A stretch of 64,000 nucleotides of DNA from Aureimonas sp. AU22 (GTDB lineage Bacteria; Pseudomonadota; Alphaproteobacteria; Rhizobiales; Rhizobiaceae), in NCBI RefSeq assembly GCF_001463745.1, contig NZ_BBWJ01000018.1:1-64000 (forward strand). Reading direction: 5' to 3'. The notes beneath the pieces are model-generated. The model was not told the DNA's origin. It did no database searches and saw nothing but the letters and a program-made list of their open reading frames with translations. The translations under genes and the position numbers were made by a program. Below are positions 55,669 to 64,000 of the stretch, piece after piece (the first letter of the stretch is position 1; each line of letters starts with the position of its first letter).

Positions 55669-56409
55669 TCAGTCGGGCATATGGTAGGTCATGAACCGGT
55701 TCTGCCGGACGTCGAAGAGGCGGCCGGTCTCCATGCAGGACGGGTAGGCCAACGGGACGATGCGCGAGGCGACATCGGACGGCGTCGGCAGCGTGTTCGG
55801 ATCCTCGCCGGGCATGGCGAGGGCGCGCATGGCGGTGCGGGTGCCGCCCGGATTGACCGAGTTCACCCGAAGGGCAAGGTTCTGCGTTTCCGCCGCCCAT
55901 GAGCGGCCGAGCGCTTCGAGCGCGGCTTTGGTGGCGGCATAGAGGCCCCAGTAGGCCTTGCAGGAATGCGCCGCGCCGGACGACAGGAGGATGGCGCGGC
56001 CGGCGTCCGACACGCGCAGCAGCGGATCCACAGCGCGGATCAGGCGCCACGCGGACGTGACGTTGATCGCCATCGTGCGGTCGAAGGTCTTCGCCTCGAT
56101 ATGACCGATCGGGCTGAGCGTGCCGAGCGCGCCCGCATTGACGACGAGGACGTCGAGCTTGCCCCAGCGCTCGTGGATCGCAGCGCCCATGCGGTCGACG
56201 CCGGGCCCGTCCGTGAGGTCCAGCGGCACGAGCGTCGTCGAGCCGCCGGCCTTCTGGATCTCGTCATCGAGCTCCTCGAGCCCACCCACGGTGCGGGCGA
56301 CCGCGACGACATGCGCGCCCTCGGCCGCAAGCTGCTTGGCCAGATGATAGCCGATGCCGCGCGAGGCGCCGGTTACGAGCGCGATGCGCCCCTCGAGCTG
56401 GCCGGGCAT
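55669..56409 (-). CDS. Short-chain dehydrogenase/reductase
   Basis: The protein has 246 residues. The classical SDR pattern is present: cofactor motif VTGASRGIGYHLAKQLA, the NAG motif VLVVNAGALG, the catalytic Ser in AILLSSGAAHSC, YAATKAALEALGRSWAAE (Tyr-x3-Lys) and NPGGTRTAMRA. An Arg in VARTVGG fits NADP preference. It lies 43 bp after purF on the same strand, an arrangement often seen in Rhizobiales. The substrate is unknown. Confidence 0.9.
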   Translation of the reverse strand: MPGQLEGRIALVTGASRGIGYHLAKQLAAEGAHVVAVARTVGGLEELDDEIQKAGGSTTLVPLDLTDGPGVDRMGAAIHERWGKLDVLVVNAGALGTLSPIGHIEAKTFDRTMAINVTSAWRLIRAVDPLLRVSDAGRAILLSSGAAHSCKAYWGLYAATKAALEALGRSWAAETQNLALRVNSVNPGGTRTAMRALAMPGEDPNTLPTPSDVASRIVPLAYPSCMETGRLFDVRQNRFMTYHMPD

Positions 56410-56452
56410 GGACGGAACTCCTGAACGCTTGAGATCGAGACGGGCAGGCGGC

Positions 56453-57928
<1,476 letters not shown>

Positions 57929-58082
57929 CTCACACCCGTTCTGGCCGGTCGCGGCCCGCTGCCCGGTTCCGCCCGGCATATGGGAGCGGAAATGGGGTTT
58001 CGCGAACTAAAATGCGATCGGCACGAACAGATCGCGCCGACCCTGCTTCCATCCTACAGCCGGCGGGGCGACCCGCCGGTGA

Positions 58083-58715
58083 TCAGTTGGCCGGAGCGTC
58101 GGCCGGTTCCTCGTTGTCGCGGATCGCGTCCTCGATCGAGCCCGGCTGTTCCGCGGCAGGGTTTTCGCCGGCCGGCGCACCATCGGCGTTCGGCGCCGGC
58201 GTGCCGAAGCGCTCGCGGATCGTTTCCTGCGGATCGTCGGGCAGGGCGCTGACGAGTCGGTTGCCGAGCTCGTCGAGAAGCGGCTTGGAACGGGCCTGCG
58301 CCACCCAGGGCGGCTGGTTTCCCGATTGCGGCGGCGTCAACCAGTTGAAGAACACCATCGCCACCACGACGAGAAGCAGGCCGCGCGCGGCACCGAACAG
58401 GAAACCCAGCGTCCGATCGATCGCGCCGATGCGGGAATCGATGATGAAGTCGGCGATCTTGAGCGTGATGAAGGAGACGACGATCAGCGTGCCGAAGAAG
58501 ATCGTCGCCGCCGAAGCGACGAGGGCCACCTTCTCGTTGTGGATGTAGTTCGACATGAACGGCGTCAGCTGTTCGTAGAACATGTAGGCCGCCGCCGCCG
58601 CCGCGACCCAGCTCAGCACCGACAGGATCTCGCGCGAGAAGCCGCGCACCATCGCCAGAAGCCCCGAAACGAGCATGATGGCGATCAGGATCGCGTCCAG
58701 CAGGGTGACGGTCAT
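58083..58715 (-). CDS. cvpA: CvpA-family membrane protein
   Basis: The protein has 210 residues from the ATG at 58715. Four hydrophobic helices are clear: LLDAILIAIMLVSGLLAMV, SVLSWVAAAAAAYMF, SAATIFFGTLIVVSFITL and FLFGAARGLLLVVVAMVFF. The acidic, Pro-rich tail is disordered. CvpA is found before purF in many Proteobacteria. It was linked to colicin V production in E. coli, and its more general role in envelope stress tolerance is still unclear. The gap to purF is 154 bp. Confidence 0.9.
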   Translation of the reverse strand: MTVTLLDAILIAIMLVSGLLAMVRGFSREILSVLSWVAAAAAAYMFYEQLTPFMSNYIHNEKVALVASAATIFFGTLIVVSFITLKIADFIIDSRIGAIDRTLGFLFGAARGLLLVVVAMVFFNWLTPPQSGNQPPWVAQARSKPLLDELGNRLVSALPDDPQETIRERFGTPAPNADGAPAGENPAAEQPGSIEDAIRDNEEPADAPAN

Positions 58716-58795
58716 TCGATTTCCGGTCTGGCATCCATCGGGCGGCACGACCGTCGCCCGTTACCTGTGTCTTACACTGCGAAGAGGGCGGAAAA

Positions 58796-60184
58796 TCAAG
58801 CCTCCGATTGAACCTGGCGCCCCGCGACCCTGGCGACAAGGTGCGGAAGGCTCTCGACCTCATGCGCCGCGACGTCCCGGTTGCGGGGCAGATCGGCGCT
58901 TGCGGCGGGAAGGACGGACTGCCGGAAGCCGAGCTTTTCCGCTTCCTTCAGCCTCTGCCCGGCATGCGCGACGGGGCGCACGGAGCCGGAGAGGCTGATC
59001 TCGCCGAAATAGACGCAGTCGGTCGGCAACGGCTGGCCGGAGAGGGACGAGACGAGGGCGGCTGCCACCGCGAGGTCCGCCGCAGGCTCCTGGATGCGAT
59101 AGCCGCCCGCGACGTTGAGATACACGTCGTGTTGACCCAGCCGGACGCCGCAATGCGCCTCCAGCACCGCCAGCACCATGGCGAGGCGCGGCTGGTCCCA
59201 GCCCAGCACGGATCGCCGGGGCGTGCCGAGCGTCGACGGAGCGACAAGCGCCTGGATCTCCACCAGCACCGGGCGGGTGCCCTCCATTCCCGCGAAGACG
59301 GCGGCGCCGGGGGCTTGCGCGTTGCGCTCGCCGAGGAACAGCTCGGACGGGTTCTGCACTTCGCGCAGGCCGATGTCGCTCATCTCGAAGACGCCGATCT
59401 CGTCCGTCGGTCCGAACCGGTTCTTGACGGTGCGCAGGATGCGGTAGTGGTGCCCGCCTTCGCCTTCGAAATAGAGAACGGCGTCCACCATGTGCTCGAC
59501 GACGCGGGGCCCTGCGATCTGGCCTTCCTTGGTCACGTGGCCCACGAGGATCACCGCCGCACCGCTCGACTTGGCGTAGCGGATCAGGGCCTGGGAGCCC
59601 GCACGCACCTGCGTCACCGTTCCCGGCGCGGATTCGGCCATGTCGGTCCAGACCGTCTGGATGGAGTCGATGATCACGAGGTCCGGACGCTTGTCCTCGG
59701 CGAGCGTCGCGAGGATGTCCTCGATGTTCGTCTCGGCCATGAGCAGGACGTTCGTATCGGCCGCCTTGAGGCGCTGCGCCCGCAGGCGCACCTGCGCCAC
59801 GGCTTCCTCGCCCGACACGTAGATCACCTTGTGCCCGCCGCGCGCGAGGGCGGCGGCCGCCTGCATCAGGAGCGTCGACTTGCCGATGCCGGGGTCGCCG
59901 CCGACCAGAAGCGCCGAGCCGCGCACGAAGCCGCCGCCGGTGACGCGATCGAGTTCCGCGATCCCCGAGATGATGCGCGGCGCTTCCTCGGTCTCGCCGG
60001 ACAGCGGCAGGAGGGCGGCCGGGCGCCCCTTGCGCTTCGACCGCAGCGGGCCGCCACCGATGCCGTTGGTGTCGTTCTCCTCGACGATCGTGTTCCACTC
60101 GCCGCAGGATTCGCACTTGCCCTGCCAGCGATTGAACACCGAACCGCAGTTCTGACAGATGAAGGAAATCTTGTTCTTGGCCAT
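58796..60184 (-). CDS. radA: DNA repair protein RadA/Sms
   Basis: The protein has 462 residues. RadA is a RecA-like branch-migration helicase that acts during recombination. The N-terminal zinc finger is CQNCGSVF and CESCGEW. The ATPase has Walker A GGDPGIGKSTLLM, the RadA-specific KNRFG motif (VKNRFGPTDEIGVFEM) and a Walker B-like LVIIDSIQTV. The C-terminal Lon-protease-like domain starts near LVAPSTLGTPRRSVLGWD. The ATG at 60184 starts MAKNKISFICQN. Divergent from the PoxB-like gene; cvpA lies downstream. Confidence 0.96.
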   Translation of the reverse strand: MAKNKISFICQNCGSVFNRWQGKCESCGEWNTIVEENDTNGIGGGPLRSKRKGRPAALLPLSGETEEAPRIISGIAELDRVTGGGFVRGSALLVGGDPGIGKSTLLMQAAAALARGGHKVIYVSGEEAVAQVRLRAQRLKAADTNVLLMAETNIEDILATLAEDKRPDLVIIDSIQTVWTDMAESAPGTVTQVRAGSQALIRYAKSSGAAVILVGHVTKEGQIAGPRVVEHMVDAVLYFEGEGGHHYRILRTVKNRFGPTDEIGVFEMSDIGLREVQNPSELFLGERNAQAPGAAVFAGMEGTRPVLVEIQALVAPSTLGTPRRSVLGWDQPRLAMVLAVLEAHCGVRLGQHDVYLNVAGGYRIQEPAADLAVAAALVSSLSGQPLPTDCVYFGEISLSGSVRPVAHAGQRLKEAEKLGFRQSVLPAASADLPRNRDVAAHEVESLPHLVARVAGRQVQSEA

Positions 60185-60373
60185 GCGCACCGCGACGTCG
60201 GGAGTCGTGCTCTAGATGGCATGGGAACAAAAGGGAAACAAGGCGGGAGGCTGCCTGCGCCGCCCTATGCTCTCGGTGCATCCCTGCAACGCGTGGTGCG
60301 GCAGGAACGCCTCGTTCGCGCGACCGTTGTGCCGTCATCGGGAGGACGATGCAGCGCGCGCTGGAGCACACAC

Positions 60374-62092
60374 ATGACAACGATTTCCGAACTCCTGATC
60401 CAGACGCTCGCGGAAGCGGGCGTCGAGCGCATCTGGGGCCTGACCGGCGACAGCCTCAATGCGGTGAACGCAGCGCAAGCCCGGGACGGGCGTATCGCCT
60501 TCCTCCATGTGCGACATGAGGAGGCGGCGGCCTTTGCGGCGGGCGCCGAAGCCGCGGCGACCGGAAAGCTGGCGGTCTGCGCCGGCAGTTGCGGTCCGGG
60601 AAACCTGCACCTGATCAACGGGCTCTACGACTGCCAGCGCAACCACGTGCCCGTGCTGGCGATCGCGGCGCAGATCCCGAGTAGCGAGATCGGGCTCGGC
60701 TATTTCCAGGAAACCCACCCGACCGAACTGTTCCGCGAGTGCAGCCACTTCTGCGAGCTCGTGACCAACCCGAAGCAGATGCCGGAGGTGCTGCACCGCG
60801 CCATGCGAACCGCGATCGCGCGCAAGGGCGTGGCGGTGGTCGTGCTGCCTGGCGACGTCTCGACACTGGAGATCGAAGGCGCCGTGCCGGGGTTCGCTGC
60901 GCCGATCCCGCCGCGAAACGTGCCCGACGACAACGCGCTCGGCCAAGCCGCAGGGATCCTCAACCTGTCGGAGCGCGTCACCATTCTCGCCGGGGCTGGT
61001 GCGGCGGGCGCTCACGATGCGGTCGTGGCGCTCGCCGACAAGCTGGCGGCGCCGATCGTCCATGCCTACCGTGGCAAGGAGCATCTGGAGTGGGGCAATC
61101 CGTTCGATGTCGGGATGACAGGCCTGATCGGCTTCTCGTCCGGCTATCACGCGATGATGGATTGCGACGTGCTGCTGATGCTCGGCACCGATTTTCCGTA
61201 TCGCAACTTCTTTCCGGCGGATGCGAAGGTCATCCAGGTGGACGTCGATCCCTCGGCGCTCGGCCGCCGCACAACCCTCGACCTCGCGGTGGAGGCGGGC
61301 GCCGGCGAGTTCGCTGCGGCGCTGGCGCCGAAGATCGTGAGCGGGCGCGATCGCCGTTTCCTCGAGGCCGCTCTTGCGCACTACCGGAAGGCGCGTGCCG
61401 GCCTGGACGATCTCGCGACGCCGCGCGAGCCGGGCAAGCCGCTGCACCCACAATACGTCTCCAAGGTCGTGAGCGAACTGGCGAGCGAGGACGCGATCTT
61501 CACCGTCGACGTCGGGACGCCATCGGTGTGGGCGGCACGCTATCTCCGGATGAACGGCAAGCGCCGACTGATCGGCTCGTTCAACCACGGGTCCATGGCC
61601 GGGGCGCTGCCGCAGGCCCTCGGAGCGCAGGCGGCCTTCCCGGGGCGGCAGGTCGTGTCCCTGTCGGGAGACGGCGGGCTGGCGATGCTGATGGGCGAGC
61701 TGCTGACCGCGGTCCAGGCAAAACTGCCGGTGAAGATCGTCGTTCTCAACAACGGGTCGCTCGGCTTCGTCGAAATGGAGCAGAAGGCGGCAGGCTACCT
61801 GCCGACCTATGTCGACCTGCAGAACCCCGACTTCGCCGCCATGGCCGAGACGATCGGCCTGCGCGGCATCCGCGTGACCGATTCCCATGCGCTGGAGCCG
61901 GCGCTGCGCGAGGCGTTCGCGCACGACGGCCCCGCGCTGGTGGACGTGGTGTCGGCTCGGCAGGAGCTGTCGCTGCCCCCCAGGATCCAGGCGGAACAAG
62001 CCAAGGGGTTCAGCCTCTATACCCTGCGGGCGATCATGACGGGTCGCGGCGACGAGCTCGTGGAACTCGCCACGACGAACCTGTTCCGCTGA
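60374..62092 (+). CDS. Pyruvate dehydrogenase (quinone)/PoxB-like ThDP enzyme
   Basis: The protein has 572 residues, exactly the length of E. coli PoxB. The three ThDP enzyme domains are present. The first has the activating Glu in HVRHEEAAAFAAGAEAAATG. The middle FAD-type domain includes LAGAGAAGAHDAV. The third has the ThDP motif GDGGLAMLMGEL ... IVVLNNGSLGFVEMEQK. PoxB oxidises pyruvate to acetate and CO2 and passes electrons to ubiquinone at the membrane. Acetolactate synthase or oxalyl-CoA decarboxylase are less likely. It lies opposite to radA and dnaB, in the place where alr is often found in related genomes. Confidence 0.85.
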   Translation: MTTISELLIQTLAEAGVERIWGLTGDSLNAVNAAQARDGRIAFLHVRHEEAAAFAAGAEAAATGKLAVCAGSCGPGNLHLINGLYDCQRNHVPVLAIAAQIPSSEIGLGYFQETHPTELFRECSHFCELVTNPKQMPEVLHRAMRTAIARKGVAVVVLPGDVSTLEIEGAVPGFAAPIPPRNVPDDNALGQAAGILNLSERVTILAGAGAAGAHDAVVALADKLAAPIVHAYRGKEHLEWGNPFDVGMTGLIGFSSGYHAMMDCDVLLMLGTDFPYRNFFPADAKVIQVDVDPSALGRRTTLDLAVEAGAGEFAAALAPKIVSGRDRRFLEAALAHYRKARAGLDDLATPREPGKPLHPQYVSKVVSELASEDAIFTVDVGTPSVWAARYLRMNGKRRLIGSFNHGSMAGALPQALGAQAAFPGRQVVSLSGDGGLAMLMGELLTAVQAKLPVKIVVLNNGSLGFVEMEQKAAGYLPTYVDLQNPDFAAMAETIGLRGIRVTDSHALEPALREAFAHDGPALVDVVSARQELSLPPRIQAEQAKGFSLYTLRAIMTGRGDELVELATTNLFR

Positions 62093-62099
62093 AGGCGGG

Positions 62100-62129
62100 A
62101 GGCCGCTCGCCGAGACCGGGGAGCGGCCT
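62100..62129 (+). terminator. Terminator hairpin between the PoxB-like gene and dnaB
   Basis: A 9-bp perfect stem AGGCCGCTC/GAGCGGCCT (62100-62108 with 62121-62129) between convergent genes. No clear T-run follows on the plus strand. Confidence 0.6.
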
Positions 62130-62134
62130 GTCAT

Positions 62135-63619
62135 CTACTCGTAGCGTTCGGGGAGGTGGCTTTCCTCGGCGAGATCGGTGAACCGCGTGAACTCGGCCTG
62201 GAACGCGAGCTGTGCGGCGCCCGTCGGCCCGTGGCGCTGCTTGGCGATGATCACTTCCGCCTTGCCCCGCGCCTCGTTCATGTCATGCTGCCACTTCATG
62301 TGTTCGTCGGTGCCGGGCTTCGGCTCCTTGCCCTGCAGGTAATACTCCTCGCGATACACGAACATGACGACGTCGGCGTCCTGCTCGATCGAGCCGGATT
62401 CGCGAAGATCCGAGAGCTGCGGCCGCTTGTCGTCGCGGTTCTCGACCTGGCGCGACAGCTGCGACAGGGCGATGATCGGCACCTGGAGCTCCTTCGCCAG
62501 AGCCTTGAGGCCCGTGGTGATCTCGGTGATCTCCTGCACGCGGTTGCCCGACGTCTTGGCCGAGCCCTGCATGAGCTGGACGTAGTCGATCACCATCACG
62601 TCGAGGCCACGCTGGCGCTTCAGCCGCCGCGCGCGCGCGGCGAGCTGGGCGATCGAGATACCGCCGGTCTGGTCGATGTAGAGCGGCGCCTTCTGCATCA
62701 TCTCCGTGCAGGCGACGAGCTTGGAATATTCCGCGTCCGTGATCGAGCCGCGCCGGATCTTGGACGACGAAACCTCCGATTGCTCGGAGATGATGCGCGT
62801 CGCCAGCTGCTCGGCCGACATTTCCAGCGAGAAGAAGCCGACCACCCCGCCGTTGGCCGCCTTGAACGAGCCATCCGCCTGTTCGGCGGGCTCGTAGGCC
62901 GCCGCGATGTTGAAGGCGATGTTGGTCGCGAGCGAGGTCTTGCCCATGGCCGGTCGTCCGGCCAGGATGATGAGGTCGGAATGCTGGAGACCGCCGAGGC
63001 GTCGGTCGAGCTCGCGGATGCCCGTCGAGACGCCGGACAGTCCGCCGTCGCGGTCCTTGGCCGCGCCGGCCATCTCGATGGCCTGCGCCATCGCGTCCTC
63101 GAACGACTGGAAACCGCCGTCGTAGCGCCCGGTCTCGGCCAGCGAGAATAGGGCCTTTTCCGCTTCCTCGATCTGTTCCTTCGGCTCGGCATCCACCGGC
63201 GCGTCGAAGGCGGAGTTGACCATGTCCTCGCCTATGCGGATCAGCGAGCGCCGAAGCGCCATGTCGTAGACCGCGCGACCATAGTCGTTGGTGTTGATGA
63301 TCGTCGTCGCCTCGGCGGCGAGGCGCGCAAGGTACTGCGCGATCGTCATGTCGCCGACGCGGTCGTTGGCCGGCAGGAACGTCTTCAGCGTCACGGGCGT
63401 CGCGATCTTGCCCATGCGGATCATGGTCGATCCCTTCGAGAAGATCTCACGGTGGATCGGCTCGAAGAAGTGCTCCGGTTTCAGATAGTCGTGGACGATG
63501 TAGTAGGCGTCGTTGTTAACGAGGATCGCGCCGAGAAGTGCCTGCTCGGCCTCGATATTGGCCGGCGCCTCACGATAGAGAGGCGCTTCCTCCTCGAACT
63601 TGCGTGCGGCTTCCGCCAT
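62135..63619 (-). CDS. dnaB: Replicative DNA helicase
   Basis: The protein has 494 residues. DnaB is the hexameric helicase of the replication fork. The N-terminal domain begins REAPANIEAEQALLGAILVN. The RecA-like C-terminal part has Walker A GRPAMGKTSLATNIAFNIA, FFSLEMSAEQLATRI, DVMVIDYVQLMQGS and LSQLSRQVENRDDKRP. A roughly 20-residue insertion (YEPAEQADGSFKAANGGVVG) after the Walker A helix is usual in rhizobia. The ATG at 63619 follows GAGGT. rplI lies upstream. Confidence 0.96.
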   Translation of the reverse strand: MAEAARKFEEEAPLYREAPANIEAEQALLGAILVNNDAYYIVHDYLKPEHFFEPIHREIFSKGSTMIRMGKIATPVTLKTFLPANDRVGDMTIAQYLARLAAEATTIINTNDYGRAVYDMALRRSLIRIGEDMVNSAFDAPVDAEPKEQIEEAEKALFSLAETGRYDGGFQSFEDAMAQAIEMAGAAKDRDGGLSGVSTGIRELDRRLGGLQHSDLIILAGRPAMGKTSLATNIAFNIAAAYEPAEQADGSFKAANGGVVGFFSLEMSAEQLATRIISEQSEVSSSKIRRGSITDAEYSKLVACTEMMQKAPLYIDQTGGISIAQLAARARRLKRQRGLDVMVIDYVQLMQGSAKTSGNRVQEITEITTGLKALAKELQVPIIALSQLSRQVENRDDKRPQLSDLRESGSIEQDADVVMFVYREEYYLQGKEPKPGTDEHMKWQHDMNEARGKAEVIIAKQRHGPTGAAQLAFQAEFTRFTDLAEESHLPERYE

Positions 63620-63775
63620 CGCTGACCTCACGGGTATTGGGTAAACATTCCTCATACCCGAGATCGGGTCGCCGGGCCAACGCTTCGAGAGGGGGCACGA
63701 GAAAAACACCGAAGGCTGTGCGTCGGCGGTGGGTAACGCGTGGATAACCTGTGGAGCGCTGGCGCGCCGGAAACG

Positions 63776-63806
63776 AAAAAGAGCTCCCGGCCGAAACCGG
63801 AAGCTC
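63776..63806 (-). terminator. Rho-independent terminator of the rplI operon
   Basis: On the minus strand GAGCTTCCGG-TTTCGG-CCGGGAGCTC is followed by TTTTTC, 51 bases after the rplI stop. Confidence 0.88.
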
Positions 63807-63857
63807 TCGTAGGCTCAATGGGTCGCGGCGCGTAACGCAGGCGCCGCACCGGCTGGA

Positions 63858-64000
63858 TCAGCCGCGGTCGTCCTCGTCCTCGGCACCCTCCTCGTCGAAG
63901 AACTCGCCGCCGCCCGGCACCACGGCATCCTCGTTCGCGCCGTAGATGGCGTCGGCGGAGTTGAGCTTCTCACCCTTGGCCTGACGCTCGGCCTCTTCCT
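63858..64000 (-). CDS. rplI: 50S ribosomal protein L9, C-terminal part (start outside window)
   Basis: The reading frame enters from the right edge and ends at 63858. The visible residues include [20 protein letters not shown] and an acidic Glu/Asp-rich tail ending DEDDRG. This matches the C-terminus of alphaproteobacterial L9, which extends beyond the E. coli protein with an acidic tail. The position directly before dnaB agrees. Only the last 47 codons are visible, so the call rests on the tail pattern and context. Confidence 0.8.
   Translation of the reverse strand, partial: EEAERQAKGEKLNSADAIYGANEDAVVPGGGEFFDEEGAEDEDDRG

Noticed and set aside
58808-60373. Upstream extension of the PoxB-like frame across radA
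   Set aside because: The extension is antisense to radA; the 572-residue form from 60374 has the exact family length.

Overview
The window is a high-GC alphaproteobacterial chromosome segment, most likely from the Hyphomicrobiales (Rhizobiales). The Aurantimonas/Aureimonas group is my best guess, but nothing here proves the genus. The placement rests on several things: a single-chain SecDF, the tig/clpP/clpX/lon/hupB neighbourhood, the rplI-dnaB ... radA-cvpA-purF neighbourhood, a 47-residue DUF1127 gene followed by CCUCCUCCC-loop hairpins, and a LOV/HWE histidine kinase. No phage, insertion sequence, CRISPR array or rRNA operon was seen.

Layout. 1-2.1 kb: the end of a LysM/M23 envelope lipoprotein whose metallopeptidase active site is degenerate, then a DUF815 ATPase. 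2.2-8.3 kb: a yajC-secDF operon that continues into homologues of the mitochondrial complex I assembly factors NDUFAF3 and NDUFAF6 and a DUF4153 membrane protein. 8.3-10.5 kb: trmFO, a DUF1127 mini-gene with a triple-hairpin small RNA behind it, and tRNA-Leu(UAG). 10.7-11.9 kb: a GT61-type glycosyltransferase of less GC-rich composition. 12.1-21.4 kb: the protein quality-control block tig, a large MscS channel, clpP, clpX, lon and hupB.

21.5-33.3 kb: an M20 amidohydrolase, the LOV kinase, a copper/oxidative-stress group (DUF2946, PepSY membrane protein, PCuAC copper chaperone, exported Fe/Mn superoxide dismutase), zwf, a Kef-type antiporter, an M24 peptidase and an EamA transporter. 33.5-41.4 kb: a tightly coupled seven-gene operon (class III aminotransferase, GT-C-like membrane protein, UbiA/DPPR-synthase-like prenyltransferase, HAD phosphatase, small protein, GMC flavoprotein, LPG-synthase-type flippase). 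I read it as a candidate pathway for a polyprenyl-phosphate-linked, possibly amino-modified, pentose. This is the best candidate in the window for an undescribed system. 41.5-46.1 kb: a YcaO-domain protein convergent with a sugar ABC importer that has no local ATPase.

46.4-49.8 kb: a second, orphan CCUCCUCCC small RNA, a 66-residue helix-hairpin-helix protein, an MHYT-GGDEF-EAL protein and tRNA-Ser(GCU). 50-55.7 kb: a LysM protein, an Atm1-type ABC exporter, the phosphatidylethanolamine pair psd-pssA and a flavin/PNPOx-fold protein. 55.7-64 kb: an SDR, purF, cvpA, radA, a PoxB-like ThDP enzyme in the opposite direction, dnaB and the C-terminus of rplI.

Most genes are housekeeping and look intact. 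All functions below are read from motifs and context; no database search was possible.
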